From Myxococcus sp. RHSTA-1-4 (GTDB lineage: Bacteria; Myxococcota; Myxococcia; Myxococcales; Myxococcaceae): a DNA stretch of 42,686 nucleotides. The stretch is from the NCBI RefSeq assembly GCF_020037125.1, contig NZ_JAIQDG010000058.1, forward strand, positions 1 through 42,686, in the 5' to 3' direction. The notes beneath the pieces are model-generated. The model searched no databases, was not told the origin of the DNA, and saw nothing but the letters and a program-made list of their open reading frames with translations. The position numbers and the translations under genes were made by a program. Shown here one piece after another: positions 1 through 8,337 of the stretch. Numbering within the stretch: the stretch's first letter is position 1; every line of letters begins with the position of its first letter.

Positions 1-67
1 CCCGCAGCGCCATCACCGCCGCCGAGTCCCGCATGCTCATGAGGTACAGCTGCTCCGCCGTCCACAT
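1..67 (-). CDS. 5' end of an unidentified leftward gene (partial)
   Basis: The minus strand has an ATG at 67 that opens 22 codons without a stop and runs off the left edge. The predicted N-terminus begins MWTAEQLYLMSMRD. A purine-rich ribosome-binding sequence (GGGAAGGGG) lies just upstream on the minus strand. The peptide is amphipathic with no signal peptide. Too little is present to name a family. Confidence 0.5.
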   Translation of the reverse strand, partial: MWTAEQLYLMSMRDSAAVMALR

Positions 68-891
68 ACCCCTTCCCTTCCCTCTCGCCCCTGGGACGAC
101 GCTCCACTGAAAGGAGCGCTCCTCCCGCAGCATGATGTCTACCCCAGGGGTCTGACATGGCGGGGAGGCTGGGGCCCGCCACCGGCGAGGACCTGGTGGG
201 TCATGCGGAACGGAGGCTCCATTCCGAGCAGGGCGGCCCGGGGCAACTGGCAAGGAGGAGAGGTAGGCCGAGGAGCGGCGCGTGTTTCGCGGGCCACGCG
301 GAATGGAACTTCCATTCCGGACCTGGGCCGCTCGAGAGGCTGACAAGGCGGAGGGGCGGGGCCATGGGAGGTGCGCGCTTGCTGGGCCACGCGGAATGGA
401 ACTTCCATTCCGGACCTGGGCCGCTCGAGAGGCTGACAAGGCGGAGGGGCGGGGCCCATGGGAGGTGCGCGCCTGCTGGGCCACGCGGAACGGAGGCTCC
501 ATTCAGCACAGGGCTGAGCGGGGGCGGGACATGGCGGGATGGCAGACGGCCCATGATGGGGGTCGTCTGTCGGCCATGCGGAACGGACGTTCCATTTCGG
601 GCACGGGCGGTCCGGGGACTGGAATGCCTTGCAGACAAGGGACACCACGGGTGAGGGCGTGCCAATCCACACGGAATGGGCGCTCCGTTCCAGGCACGGG
701 TGGTTCGGGGGCTGGAATGCCAGGAAGGCAAGGCCCACCACCGGTGCGGGTCTGGCAGGCCACACGGAATGGACACTCCTTTCCATGCAATGGGCGGCCC
801 GGGTGCCGCGAGCCCGTGACCGGCGGGCGATTCCCTCACATCGACTGATACGTGGAACGTGATGCCACCACCGCGGGGGCAAGGAACGCGT
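68..891. other. Gene-free interval of about 820 bp filled by a tandem repeat
   Basis: I see no convincing gene here. Open frames on both strands exist only because the repeat period is 93 bp (a multiple of three) and the sequence is GC-rich; their translations are Arg/Pro/Gly-rich and show no family features. The left 110 bp should hold the promoter of the leftward gene at 1-67. The right end, after about 790, should hold the promoter of the lipoprotein gene at 892. Confidence 0.6.
207..784. repeat. Seven-copy 93-94-bp tandem repeat with a 19-bp palindromic core
   Basis: Cores start at 207, 300, 393, 487, 580, 673 and 766, so the period is 93, 93, 94, 93, 93 and 93 bp. The clearest core is GGAATGGAACTTCCATTCC (copies 2 and 3). 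The others are GGAACGGAGGCTCCATTCC-like, with changes that mostly keep the dyad. Copies 2 and 3 are nearly identical over their whole length (about 290-480); the outer copies diverge between cores, although CCAC/CATGCGGAAnGG and GGGC blocks persist. A degenerate GGAGCGCTCC at 113-122 may be an eighth, decayed copy. This is a true tandem array, not repeats separated by unique spacers. Confidence 0.85.
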
Positions 892-1682
892 ATGCACAGG
901 TGTCATGGGGCGGCTTCGTGGGCCCTGGTGGGAATCATCCTCATCTTCGGAGGCGCATGTGAGCGAGGGACCACCGCGGGTCACCCTCCCGTCCACGCTC
1001 TCGCGCCTCCTGCGGAGTCGCCACCCGATGTGACCCGGCCCGAAACGGCCGGGCCGGCTGCGCCGGGCGCCAGTGCGGATTGCGAGCAGCCCAGGCCAGC
1101 GCCGGCTCCCGGTTCCGAGGCCACGCCTACCCCGCGGAACATCTTCATCCTCAGCAACTGCGATGGCGGCAACTACACCCTCGTCGTCGACCAGGACCTC
1201 CCCGACATCCAGATTGGAATCATTTCCTACGCACCGTCCACGGTGGCGCTGACGGCCCCGTACGTGGGCAACATCACCGCCGTTCACGTGACGGGCTACA
1301 GCACGCAGCCCGTGGTGACGGGCATTCCCTCCGGGCTCGTCACCATGGCGCCCATGGCCCCGGCGACCCTGCGCCAGCCCTACGCCAATTCCCGGAGGGT
1401 GTGCGCGACCGGGAAGCGCGTGCTGGGTGCCCGGGAGGCTTCCGGGAGGCCTGTCCGGCGGCGAGGGGTGCAAGGCCGGCGATTACTCCGAAGATGGGTC
1501 CTACAGCAGGCTGGGAGGGCGGGGCGGTGGCTCCGGCCAGCCCGGCCGGGAAGCCGGGGCCTGCGGCGCCCTGGTGTCCATCCCCGTGGGCGGAGCGCAA
1601 GCGTAACGGGCATGCCATCAATATCCCGGATGGCGCGTACGACGCCGGGTGCGGGCGGATTCGCGGCCCCGTGGGGCCCTGA
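892..1682 (+). pseudogene. Lipoprotein of unknown function, interrupted by two apparent +1 frameshifts
   Basis: ATG at 892 follows AAGGAA. The N-terminus has a hydrophobic stretch ending in a lipobox-like FGGAC, so the product would be a lipoprotein. The first frame gives sensible sequence (NIFILSNCDGGNYTLVVDQD) to about 1393 and then turns Arg-rich. Shifting by one base there continues as GSACWVPG and GDYSEDGSYSRLGG up to a stop at 1604-1606. Shifting once more near 1590 continues as NGHAINIPDGAYDAGCG and stops at 1680-1682. The three segments together read as one protein of about 260 residues. Either the gene is a decaying pseudogene or the sequence has two single-base errors in G/C runs. 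I do not recognise the family. Confidence 0.6.
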
Positions 1683-1718
1683 AGCACCGCGTGGCCACTG
1701 CCGGGCTGGCCAGGCTCC

Positions 1719-1754
1719 GGCCCTCCCCTCCACGAGAAGAGAGAGAGGAGGGCC
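1719..1754. terminator. Hairpin between convergent genes
   Basis: GGCCCTCC at 1719-1726 pairs with GGAGGGCC at 1747-1754 around a 20-nt loop. It lies between the ends of the converging genes at 1682 and 1784 and could stop transcription from both sides. There is no U-tract, so it is not a classic intrinsic terminator. Confidence 0.3.
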
Positions 1755-1783
1755 GTTCATCACTCACCGGCAGCGCAAGCGAA

Positions 1784-4507
1784 TCAGGGCAGGACGTTGA
1801 TGCGGCCCAGGCCGGTGTTGTTGTCCTTGCGCAGTTCCCAGTCGTAGCCCTCGGGGTCCACGACGGCGCCCAGGTAGAGCGGGCCATACAGGTACAGGGT
1901 CCACTCCGCCTGACCGTAGAGGGTCAGCGTCTGGCACTGGCCCGGGGAGAGGGGGTCGGTGTTCTGCCGGAACAGGAGCGGGTCCGGGGACGGGTAGCCG
2001 GACGGCACGCTCGCGCTGATGACGGAGTCCTCCGACAGGTACAGCCCCACGCTGGTGTGGCCTCCCATCGTGCCCTGGTTGCACACCTGGACCTCGCTGC
2101 TGAAGGACTCGTCCCGCTGGATGCTCGCGGGCCCGGTGACGGACGTCACCACGAAGTCCGGCCGGTACCCGAGGCCGATGCGGTAGCCCACCCGGGTGTT
2201 GTTGTCCTTGATGAGCTCGGTGGCCATGCCACGCGGGTCCACGGCGGCGCCCAGGTACCACGCGCCCTCCTCCCCGGTCTGGACGGGAATCAACACCGTC
2301 TGGCACTGCCCCGGTGCGAGCATGTCGAGCATCGCGTGGCCCAGGGGGCGGTCCGACCCCGCGGAGTACGAATACGCCGGGGTGATGACCTCGTCCGCGG
2401 ACAGGAACAGCTCCACCTCGGTGTAGCCCGGCTCCGTGCCCTGGTTGCACACCGTCACCGACGCGTTGAACTGCTGGTGGGGCTCGACGCCCCCGGGCCC
2501 GGTGACGGACGTCACCACGAAGTCCGGCCGGTACCCCACGCCGATGCGATTGCCCACCCAGGTGTTGTTGTCCTCGCGCTGCTCGGTCTCGAACTGGCGG
2601 GTGTCCACGGCGGCGCCCAGGTAGTACGTGCCTTCCATCGGTACTCCCATGAAGCCGGGAATGGTCACCGTCTGGCACTGTCCCGGTTCGAGCCTGTCGA
2701 GGGGACTGTGGCCCGAGAGGATGTCCGGGCCATCGCCGGAGGCGAAGGCCGGGGTGATGACCGTGTCCGCGGAGAGGTACACCGACACCTCGGCGTGGCC
2801 CTCCCTCGAACCCTGGTTGCACACCGTCGCGGTGTAGTCGACGGACTGGCCGTTCAGCGCGCTGGCCGGCCCGGTGATGGACGTCACCACGAAGTCCGGC
2901 CGGTAGCCCACGCCGATGCGCTCGCCCGCGAGGGTGTTGTTGTTCTCGATGAGCTCGGTGTCCATGTCGTACGGGTCCACGATGGCGCCCAGGGAGTACG
3001 TGCCCTCCGGACCGTCCGGCGGCGCGCCGTTGACCGTCACCGTGCGGCACTGCCCGGGCCCGAGCGGGTCGACATGCTCCCTGCCCATGAGGAGGTCCGG
3101 ACCCGTGCCGGGAGGCACGGGCTGGGTGATGGTGGTGTCCGTGGACAGGTACAGCTCCACCTCGGTGGAGTCCTCCGTCGTCCCCTGGTTGCACACCCGC
3201 ACCGAGGTGTGGATGAGACCGGTGGCCGGTGAGGTCCCGGACCGGGTGACGGACGTCACCACGAAGTCAGGCCGCTCTCCGAAGCCCAGGCGGTCGCCCG
3301 TGCGGCGGTTGTTGTACTCAATCAGCTCGGGCAGGCCGTTGGCCCCGTCCACCACGGCGATGACGTAGCGCACGCCATTCTGGACGTCGGTGGACGCCGG
3401 GTGCGTCAGCGTCTGGCACTCACCCGGCTGCAGGAGCGGGGTGGGCGCGGTGCCCAGGAGCACGTCCGGATTCGCACTGGGCGGTAGGGTGAGCTGGCTG
3501 TCCTCGGACAGGTACCACTCCACCGGAGCACTGCCCGGCTGCGTGCCCTCGTTGCACACCGTCGCGGTGACGGTGAACGTCCGGCCCGGGAGCACGCCCG
3601 TGGGCGCGGTGACGGACTTCATCGCGAGGTCCGGCATGCTCCCCATGCTCATGCGGAGGCCCATCTGGGAGATGTTGTTGTTCTCGAAGAGCTCGGGGAC
3701 GGCCTGGGTGGGGTCCACCGCGGCCCCCAAGTACCAGACTCCCTCCGTGGGCACGTTCGCCCAGGCTTCCACCGGCTCCGTCCGGCACTCGCCCGGGAGG
3801 AGCGGCTGGAGGCTCACTCCGCCCACGGGCACGTCGGTGGACGTGCTGGGAGGTACTGGCGGGGTGATGATTGGGTCCTTCGACAGGTACAGCTCCAGGA
3901 AGGCGTCGCCCGGTTCCGTGCCCTGGTTGCACACCAGCACGCTGGCGGTGAACCGCTGGTTCAGCATCGCGGTGGTGGGACGCTTGAGGGTGGACACCAC
4001 CAGGTCCGGCAGGTACCCCACGCCGATGCGGGTCCCCAGCCGGGTGTTGTTGCTCTCGTTCGTCTCGGCGAGCTGGTTCGCCGGGTCCGCGATGGCGGCC
4101 ACGGTGTACGTCCCCGCGATGCTGACGGCGGACCGCCCGTAGGCCCACTGCGTGCGGCAATCTCCCGCGCCCAGGTACAGGTAGGTGCTCCCCAGGGGGA
4201 TTTCGGAGGGGGCAGGTGGGAGGCCGATGCTGGAATCGGGTGACAGGTACAGCTCCACGAAGGCGCCGCCCGGCTCCGTGCCCTGGTTGCACACGCTCAC
4301 CGTGACGGCGAGCATCTGGTCGGGCTTCATGCTCGTGGGGTTCGTCACGGACGTCACCACGAAGTCCGGCCCCGTGCTCAGGGCCTGCGCCGCGGCCTCG
4401 GGCGGCGCCGCCTCGGGCGCCATGGATGACTCGCCGCAGGCGGACAGAATCGTCCAGGCCGCAAGCCCGGTGATACATCTCAAGCCTGCGCTTCTTTGCT
4501 TCCTCAT
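1784..4507 (-). CDS. Lipoprotein with seven CARDB-like repeats
   Basis: The 907-residue product starts at ATG 4507, preceded by GAGGA; an in-frame upstream start at 4546 would put 13 residues ahead of the signal peptide and is less likely. The signal peptide ends in the lipobox LSAC. The rest is seven repeats of roughly 120 residues, each opening with PDFVVTSVT (or PDLVV, PDLAM), followed by VCNQGT, LYLSxD, LxPGQC and xELxxNNT. This is the pattern of CARDB (adhesion-type, immunoglobulin-like) domains. Each repeat has two conserved cysteines, VCNQG and GQC/GEC, that could form a disulfide outside the cytoplasm. I infer a surface or periplasmic binding/adhesion role; the ligand is unknown. No peptidase or other catalytic domain is attached. 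Confidence 0.85.
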   Translation of the reverse strand: MRKQRSAGLRCITGLAAWTILSACGESSMAPEAAPPEAAAQALSTGPDFVVTSVTNPTSMKPDQMLAVTVSVCNQGTEPGGAFVELYLSPDSSIGLPPAPSEIPLGSTYLYLGAGDCRTQWAYGRSAVSIAGTYTVAAIADPANQLAETNESNNTRLGTRIGVGYLPDLVVSTLKRPTTAMLNQRFTASVLVCNQGTEPGDAFLELYLSKDPIITPPVPPSTSTDVPVGGVSLQPLLPGECRTEPVEAWANVPTEGVWYLGAAVDPTQAVPELFENNNISQMGLRMSMGSMPDLAMKSVTAPTGVLPGRTFTVTATVCNEGTQPGSAPVEWYLSEDSQLTLPPSANPDVLLGTAPTPLLQPGECQTLTHPASTDVQNGVRYVIAVVDGANGLPELIEYNNRRTGDRLGFGERPDFVVTSVTRSGTSPATGLIHTSVRVCNQGTTEDSTEVELYLSTDTTITQPVPPGTGPDLLMGREHVDPLGPGQCRTVTVNGAPPDGPEGTYSLGAIVDPYDMDTELIENNNTLAGERIGVGYRPDFVVTSITGPASALNGQSVDYTATVCNQGSREGHAEVSVYLSADTVITPAFASGDGPDILSGHSPLDRLEPGQCQTVTIPGFMGVPMEGTYYLGAAVDTRQFETEQREDNNTWVGNRIGVGYRPDFVVTSVTGPGGVEPHQQFNASVTVCNQGTEPGYTEVELFLSADEVITPAYSYSAGSDRPLGHAMLDMLAPGQCQTVLIPVQTGEEGAWYLGAAVDPRGMATELIKDNNTRVGYRIGLGYRPDFVVTSVTGPASIQRDESFSSEVQVCNQGTMGGHTSVGLYLSEDSVISASVPSGYPSPDPLLFRQNTDPLSPGQCQTLTLYGQAEWTLYLYGPLYLGAVVDPEGYDWELRKDNNTGLGRINVLP

Positions 4508-4632
4508 ACGGTGTCCTCGCTGAAAACCGCCGGCACAGCCCGGCACGGCGAGGAAGGGAAGGAGGTCCCGACGGAGGAGCGCGTCCGGAATTCAACGAAG
4601 TGCAGAAGAAACAGGATTGCCACTGCAAAAGA

Positions 4633-4655
4633 GGCACGGGCTCAGGGCCCGTGCC
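4633..4655 (-). terminator. Intrinsic terminator of the S37 peptidase gene
   Basis: GGCACGGGC (4633-4641) pairs perfectly with GCCCGTGCC (4647-4655) around a 5-nt loop. Reading leftward, the stem is followed directly by TCTTTT. It sits 58 bp past the stop of the peptidase gene and upstream of the CARDB gene, so the two leftward genes are probably separate transcription units. Confidence 0.7.
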
Positions 4656-4712
4656 CCTTCAGGCAGGTCTCTCGCAACTCAGATGTTCGCGAAGTGTGAG
4701 ACTCCGGGACGG

Positions 4713-6200
4713 CTACTCCTGGGGAGGCAGACGGCGGCGGTCGAGGACGAGCGGCTCCACGGGCTCCTCGCCGGTGGCGAGGGCGGACGCCTTCATCGCG
4801 ACGCGGCCCGACTCGGTGGGCTGGAGGCCCATCCACGTGCTGAGCCGCTCCAGGGCCACGGTGCGCTCGGCCTCGGGGAGCTTGGAGATGGAGGAGCCGT
4901 GGTTTCCGCCGGGCACGAAGAAGCGGTACGAGTCGTTGCGCTCACGCACCTCGAAGGCGTTGGTGGACCAGGGGTCGAGCTCCCCGTAGACGAGCAGGAT
5001 GCGCTCGCCGCGCGCCTTCACCCAGGCCTCGATGCGGGGAATGGCGCGGCGGTCGAACCCGTAGGGTTCAATCGGGAAGGTCACGAGGGCGGCCGGCCCG
5101 TACTCGCCGGGGTAGCGCACCAGGCCGTGCAGGTGCCGCTCGTCGGAGCGGTAGCTGCCGAGCTGCGTGCCCGCCTGGAAGTAGTAGGGCGAGAAGAAGT
5201 GGATGCCGAGGTCGCTGAAGGCGACGTAGCCGACGATGCCGTCCAGCGCGTCCAGCACCTGCTCCGCCGGCGCGCCGGGCGCGGGGATGGCGGGGCACGT
5301 CGCGGGGTTGCCGTACTGCCAGAAGGAGAAGGGCAGCTCGAGCATCATGAACTCGAAGGTCTTGTCCGCGCCGAGGAAGTCGAGCGTCAGGCCCTGGGCC
5401 GTCGCGTCCGCGGCGACGAGCGGCACCAACTCCTCGCGCCGCGACAGCGCGTCACGCTGGAAGTCCCGGATGCGCTCGCGGCACCCGGCGTCGCCCACGC
5501 GGCTGAGGAACTGGATGTAGCGCGGGTCCTTGGGGCCGTGGCTGTTGGGTGCCACGTAGGCCACGGTGGCGTCCACGTCGTCCGGGTAGAAGGCGCGGTG
5601 GTAGAGGGACGTCATTCCGCCCTTGCTGCCGCCGGTGCTCACCCACTTCGCGCCGTAGAGGGACTTGAAGGCGGTGACGATGCGGTGGTGGTCCGCCGCG
5701 GCCTGCTCCAGCGTGAGGTGCTCGAAGTTGGCGGGCGCGGGCGTGGAGTCGCCGAAGAAGCGGTGCTCGACGAGGAGCTGGTTGGCCTGGAGGAGCGCGG
5801 TGGGCTCGAACTGTCCGGCGCTCGTGCCGATGCTGTAGCCCGAGCTGGCCAGCACCACGGGGGCCTGCGTGGCGCGGTGCAGCAGCGTCATGCGCTGCTG
5901 GAAGCGCTGGCCCTCGGGGTGCTGGTGGTCCACCGGCTGGTCATAGGTGAGGACGAAGAAGCGCGTGCCGGGAAAGCGGCTCGGGCCTTCGCGCACCACC
6001 GTGAGGCCGGGAATGGCTTGCAGCGCGACGAGGATGTCCGTCTCCGCGTCGGCGGAGGTCCGCGCCAGGGTGGCCGCGGCGGAGGCCTGTGCCAGCGGTG
6101 CCTGCCCCTCCTCGGGTGGCGGGCCTTCGCCACAGGCCTGGAGTCCCAATGCAATCGCACACGTCAGCGCGGTGAGTGGACGTCGAAAGAGCTTCCGCAT
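4713..6200 (-). CDS. Family S37 (PS-10-like) serine peptidase, lipoprotein
   Basis: The 495-residue product begins MRKLFRRPLTALTCAIALGL and has the lipobox LQAC, so it should be exported and lipidated. It matches the S37 family (Streptomyces secreted tripeptidyl aminopeptidase type; alpha/beta-hydrolase fold). The nucleophile elbow is GGSKGGM with Ser192; GELDPWS supplies a likely Asp (about 409) and GGNHGSS a likely His (about 434). FRFFGDS-like and YDQPVDHQHP motifs upstream fit the same family. The enzyme would release short N-terminal peptides from extracellular or prey-derived protein, consistent with a predatory or proteolytic lifestyle (inference). It is monocistronic: a terminator follows and 150 bp of non-coding DNA precedes it. 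Confidence 0.85.
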   Translation of the reverse strand: MRKLFRRPLTALTCAIALGLQACGEGPPPEEGQAPLAQASAAATLARTSADAETDILVALQAIPGLTVVREGPSRFPGTRFFVLTYDQPVDHQHPEGQRFQQRMTLLHRATQAPVVLASSGYSIGTSAGQFEPTALLQANQLLVEHRFFGDSTPAPANFEHLTLEQAAADHHRIVTAFKSLYGAKWVSTGGSKGGMTSLYHRAFYPDDVDATVAYVAPNSHGPKDPRYIQFLSRVGDAGCRERIRDFQRDALSRREELVPLVAADATAQGLTLDFLGADKTFEFMMLELPFSFWQYGNPATCPAIPAPGAPAEQVLDALDGIVGYVAFSDLGIHFFSPYYFQAGTQLGSYRSDERHLHGLVRYPGEYGPAALVTFPIEPYGFDRRAIPRIEAWVKARGERILLVYGELDPWSTNAFEVRERNDSYRFFVPGGNHGSSISKLPEAERTVALERLSTWMGLQPTESGRVAMKASALATGEEPVEPLVLDRRRLPPQE

Positions 6201-6275
6201 GGTGTCGAGAGTCCCTGTTCGAATGCTCCGGAAAAGTCCGGATGGACTCTCAACGCCGGGCGCCCGGCCTCATTG

Positions 6276-6306
6276 CCTCCGTCCGGCATTGCTTGCCGGA
6301 TGGAGG
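6276..6306. terminator. 13-bp stem hairpin after the nitronate monooxygenase gene
   Basis: CCTCCGTCCGGCA (6276-6288) pairs with TGCCGGATGGAGG (6294-6306) with one G-T wobble and a 5-nt loop. It lies 45 bp downstream of the stop of the leftward gene ending at 6351. No U-tract follows. A perfect palindrome GCCGGGCGCCCGGC is adjacent at 6255-6268. Termination or mRNA 3'-end protection is plausible. Confidence 0.45.
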
Positions 6307-6350
6307 TATTCCCGTGAGCGCGTGCGACCCGCTCAGCGGGGGCACGTTCT

Positions 6351-7430
6351 TCAAGGCTGCTCCAGCTCTCGCACCAGCGACTCCATCAGCGCCGGTGCCG
6401 TCCGGTGGCGCAGGTTGGGCGCAATCTGCCCACTCCACAGCGAGACGAGGTCCGTGCGTCCCGCCGCGAGGGCCGCGGGCTTCAGCTTCGACGCGAACCA
6501 GCCCAGGATGGGGAAGGGCGGAAGCTCCGGGACGCGAGGGCCCATCTCGTCGCTCCAGCGGTTGCGCAGGCCTCGCGCCAGCCGGCCGGAGAAGGCGCGA
6601 GTCAGGGCCGTGCGCTGGGACTGGTCGCTGAAGAGGGCGGCGCGGTGCTCGGGAGAGGCTCCGGATTCCTCGCAGGCGAGGAAGGCGGTGCCGAGCTGCG
6701 CGGCCTGGGCGCCCAGCGTGAGCACCGCGCGGATGCCGCGCCCGTCGCCGATGCCGCCGGCGGCGATGACCGGCGCCTTCACGCGGTCCGCGACGAGCGG
6801 CGTGAGCGCGAGCGTCCCCATCAGCGAGTCCTCCGCCCGCGCGAGGAACGACGGCCGGTGGCCGCCCGCCTCGAAGCCCGTGGCCACGATGAGGTCCACG
6901 CCCGCGCCGTCGAGCGCCTGCGCCTCCGCGATGGACGTGGCGGCGCCGATGGTGACGATGCCGCGCCTGCGGCACTCCGCGAGGAGGGGGGCGGAGGGCA
7001 CGCCGAACACGAAGCTGAACACCGGAGGCCGCGCCTCCAGGAGGGCCTCCACCTGCTCCTCGAACTTCTGGGCGTAGCGCTGGGGCCGCTCGGGCTTCTC
7101 CACGCCCAGCTCGCGGTAGTAGGGCTCGAAGAGGGCGTAGACGCGGTCGAACTCCTCGGGGCTCAGCTCCAACCCGCCCGGGTCATGGTCCGACACCCAC
7201 AGGTTCAACGCGAACGGGTTCGACGTGAGGGAGCGCAGCTCCTTCGCCACCTGGAAGATTTCGTCCGGGGTCAGGCTGTACGCGCCGTAGGAACCGAGCC
7301 CGCCCAGGTTGGACACCGTTGCCGCCAGCCGGGTGGAGGACAGCCCCCCGCCGAACGGCCCCTGGACGATGGGATACCGCACGCCCAGCCTGCGCACCGC
7401 TTCCGTCTTGCTGCTCCGTGTCTCGCTCAT
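6351..7430 (-). CDS. Nitronate monooxygenase (2-nitropropane dioxygenase family)
   Basis: The 359-residue product has an FMN-binding TIM-barrel pattern: YPIVQGPFGGG near the N-terminus, GGLGSYGAY, ATGFEAGGHRP around the phosphate-binding and catalytic area, and AAGGIGDGRGI followed by GAQAAQLGTAFLACEES. Members oxidise alkyl nitronates or propionate-3-nitronate using FMN and O2; some relatives are enoyl reductases, so the exact substrate is uncertain. I place the start at ATG 7430 (MSETRSSK); a GTG at 7445 would add five residues and overlap the upstream gene. Translation is probably coupled to the double cNMP-binding gene, whose stop lies at 7447. Confidence 0.85.
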   Translation of the reverse strand: MSETRSSKTEAVRRLGVRYPIVQGPFGGGLSSTRLAATVSNLGGLGSYGAYSLTPDEIFQVAKELRSLTSNPFALNLWVSDHDPGGLELSPEEFDRVYALFEPYYRELGVEKPERPQRYAQKFEEQVEALLEARPPVFSFVFGVPSAPLLAECRRRGIVTIGAATSIAEAQALDGAGVDLIVATGFEAGGHRPSFLARAEDSLMGTLALTPLVADRVKAPVIAAGGIGDGRGIRAVLTLGAQAAQLGTAFLACEESGASPEHRAALFSDQSQRTALTRAFSGRLARGLRNRWSDEMGPRVPELPPFPILGWFASKLKPAALAAGRTDLVSLWSGQIAPNLRHRTAPALMESLVRELEQP

Positions 7431-7446
7431 GTGGGCACCGGGCACT

Positions 7447-8337
7447 TCAGGTGTCGTTGTTGTCGGAGGAGTGGTTCGGCTCGGCCATCACCTTCACCGT
7501 CTGCTTCAGCCGCTCCAGGCCCAACCGCACCAGGGCGCCGCGCAGGTTGGGCTGGATGATGAAGGACTTCTCGAACACCTCGCGGTCCAGCTTCATCAGG
7601 GTGCAGGGGGTGAGCGTCCGCACGGTGGCGGTGGCCAGCCGGCTGCGCAGCAGGGAGATTTCCCCGAACAGGGCGCCCTCCTTCAGCGTCGCGAGCGGCG
7701 AGTGCCGGCCGTCCTCGTGAGTGTGGAATACCTCACACTCGCCGCGCAGCAGCAGGTACAGGGCGTCGCCCGGCTTGCCGCGGGTGAGGAGCGTCTCGCC
7801 CGCCGGCACCGTGACGGGGACGAAGGCGGCGCCGAGCTGTGCCTGCAGCTCCGGGGACAGCGTGGCGAGCAGCGGGTTGCTGCGGATGGCATCCGCCATC
7901 AACCGCTCCCGGGCGGCCCGCTCCAGCTTGTCGCCCTCCACGCCATAGTCCGTCCAGGCCTCGCGGCTCGCGGACGGGGAGAGCTCCAGGACGACGGCGT
8001 CCTCCACCGCCACCACGGTGGCCGTGCGCGCGGTGCCGGTGAGCAGCGCCAGCTCGCCGAAGAACTCGCCGGCCCCGAGCTGTCCTACCACCTTGGGCTC
8101 ACCGCCCTCCGACTTGCGAGCCACGGCGACGCGGCCCTCCAGGACGACGAACATGGAGCGGCCGGGGTCTCCCTCCTTCACCACGACTTCCCCCGCCTGG
8201 AGGAAGCGCGTGACGACGGGTGGGGGCTCCGGGGCCTGGGCTCCACCGGCGGGCGCGGGCGGTGGTGCCGCCGCTTCTCCGGCGGTGGGCGACGGAGGGG
8301 AGGAGAACAGGGACCGGAGGCGCTCCAGCAGGGACAT
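7447..8337 (-). CDS. Double cyclic-nucleotide-binding-domain protein
   Basis: The 296-residue cytoplasmic protein has a Pro/Ala-rich leader (about 1-40) and two CRP-like cNMP domains. Domain 1 (about 45-135) has EGDPGRSMFVVLEG and FFGELALLTGTARTATV, including the Glu and Arg that contact cyclic nucleotide. Domain 2 (about 165-275) has GKPGDALYLLLRG and FGEISLLRSRLATATV; its canonical Arg position is Ala, so it may have lost ligand binding or play a structural part. There is no HTH or kinase domain, so it is not a transcription factor of the CRP type. It is the first gene of a two-gene leftward operon with the nitronate monooxygenase. Confidence 0.85.
   Translation of the reverse strand: MSLLERLRSLFSSPPSPTAGEAAAPPPAPAGGAQAPEPPPVVTRFLQAGEVVVKEGDPGRSMFVVLEGRVAVARKSEGGEPKVVGQLGAGEFFGELALLTGTARTATVVAVEDAVVLELSPSASREAWTDYGVEGDKLERAARERLMADAIRSNPLLATLSPELQAQLGAAFVPVTVPAGETLLTRGKPGDALYLLLRGECEVFHTHEDGRHSPLATLKEGALFGEISLLRSRLATATVRTLTPCTLMKLDREVFEKSFIIQPNLRGALVRLGLERLKQTVKVMAEPNHSSDNNDT

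Noticed and set aside
207..784. CRISPR-like array of palindromic repeats
   Set aside because: The intervals between cores are themselves related, not unique spacers, two whole units are near-identical, the period (93 bp) is too long, and no cas gene is nearby.
157..848. Long open frames across the 93-bp repeats on both strands
   Set aside because: The 93-bp period keeps frames open; translations are low-complexity and lack a start with a ribosome-binding site or any domain.
1649..3232. Long rightward open frame opposite the CARDB gene
   Set aside because: Its translation is an antisense shadow of the repeated CARDB gene; the leftward frame has the signal peptide and domain motifs.
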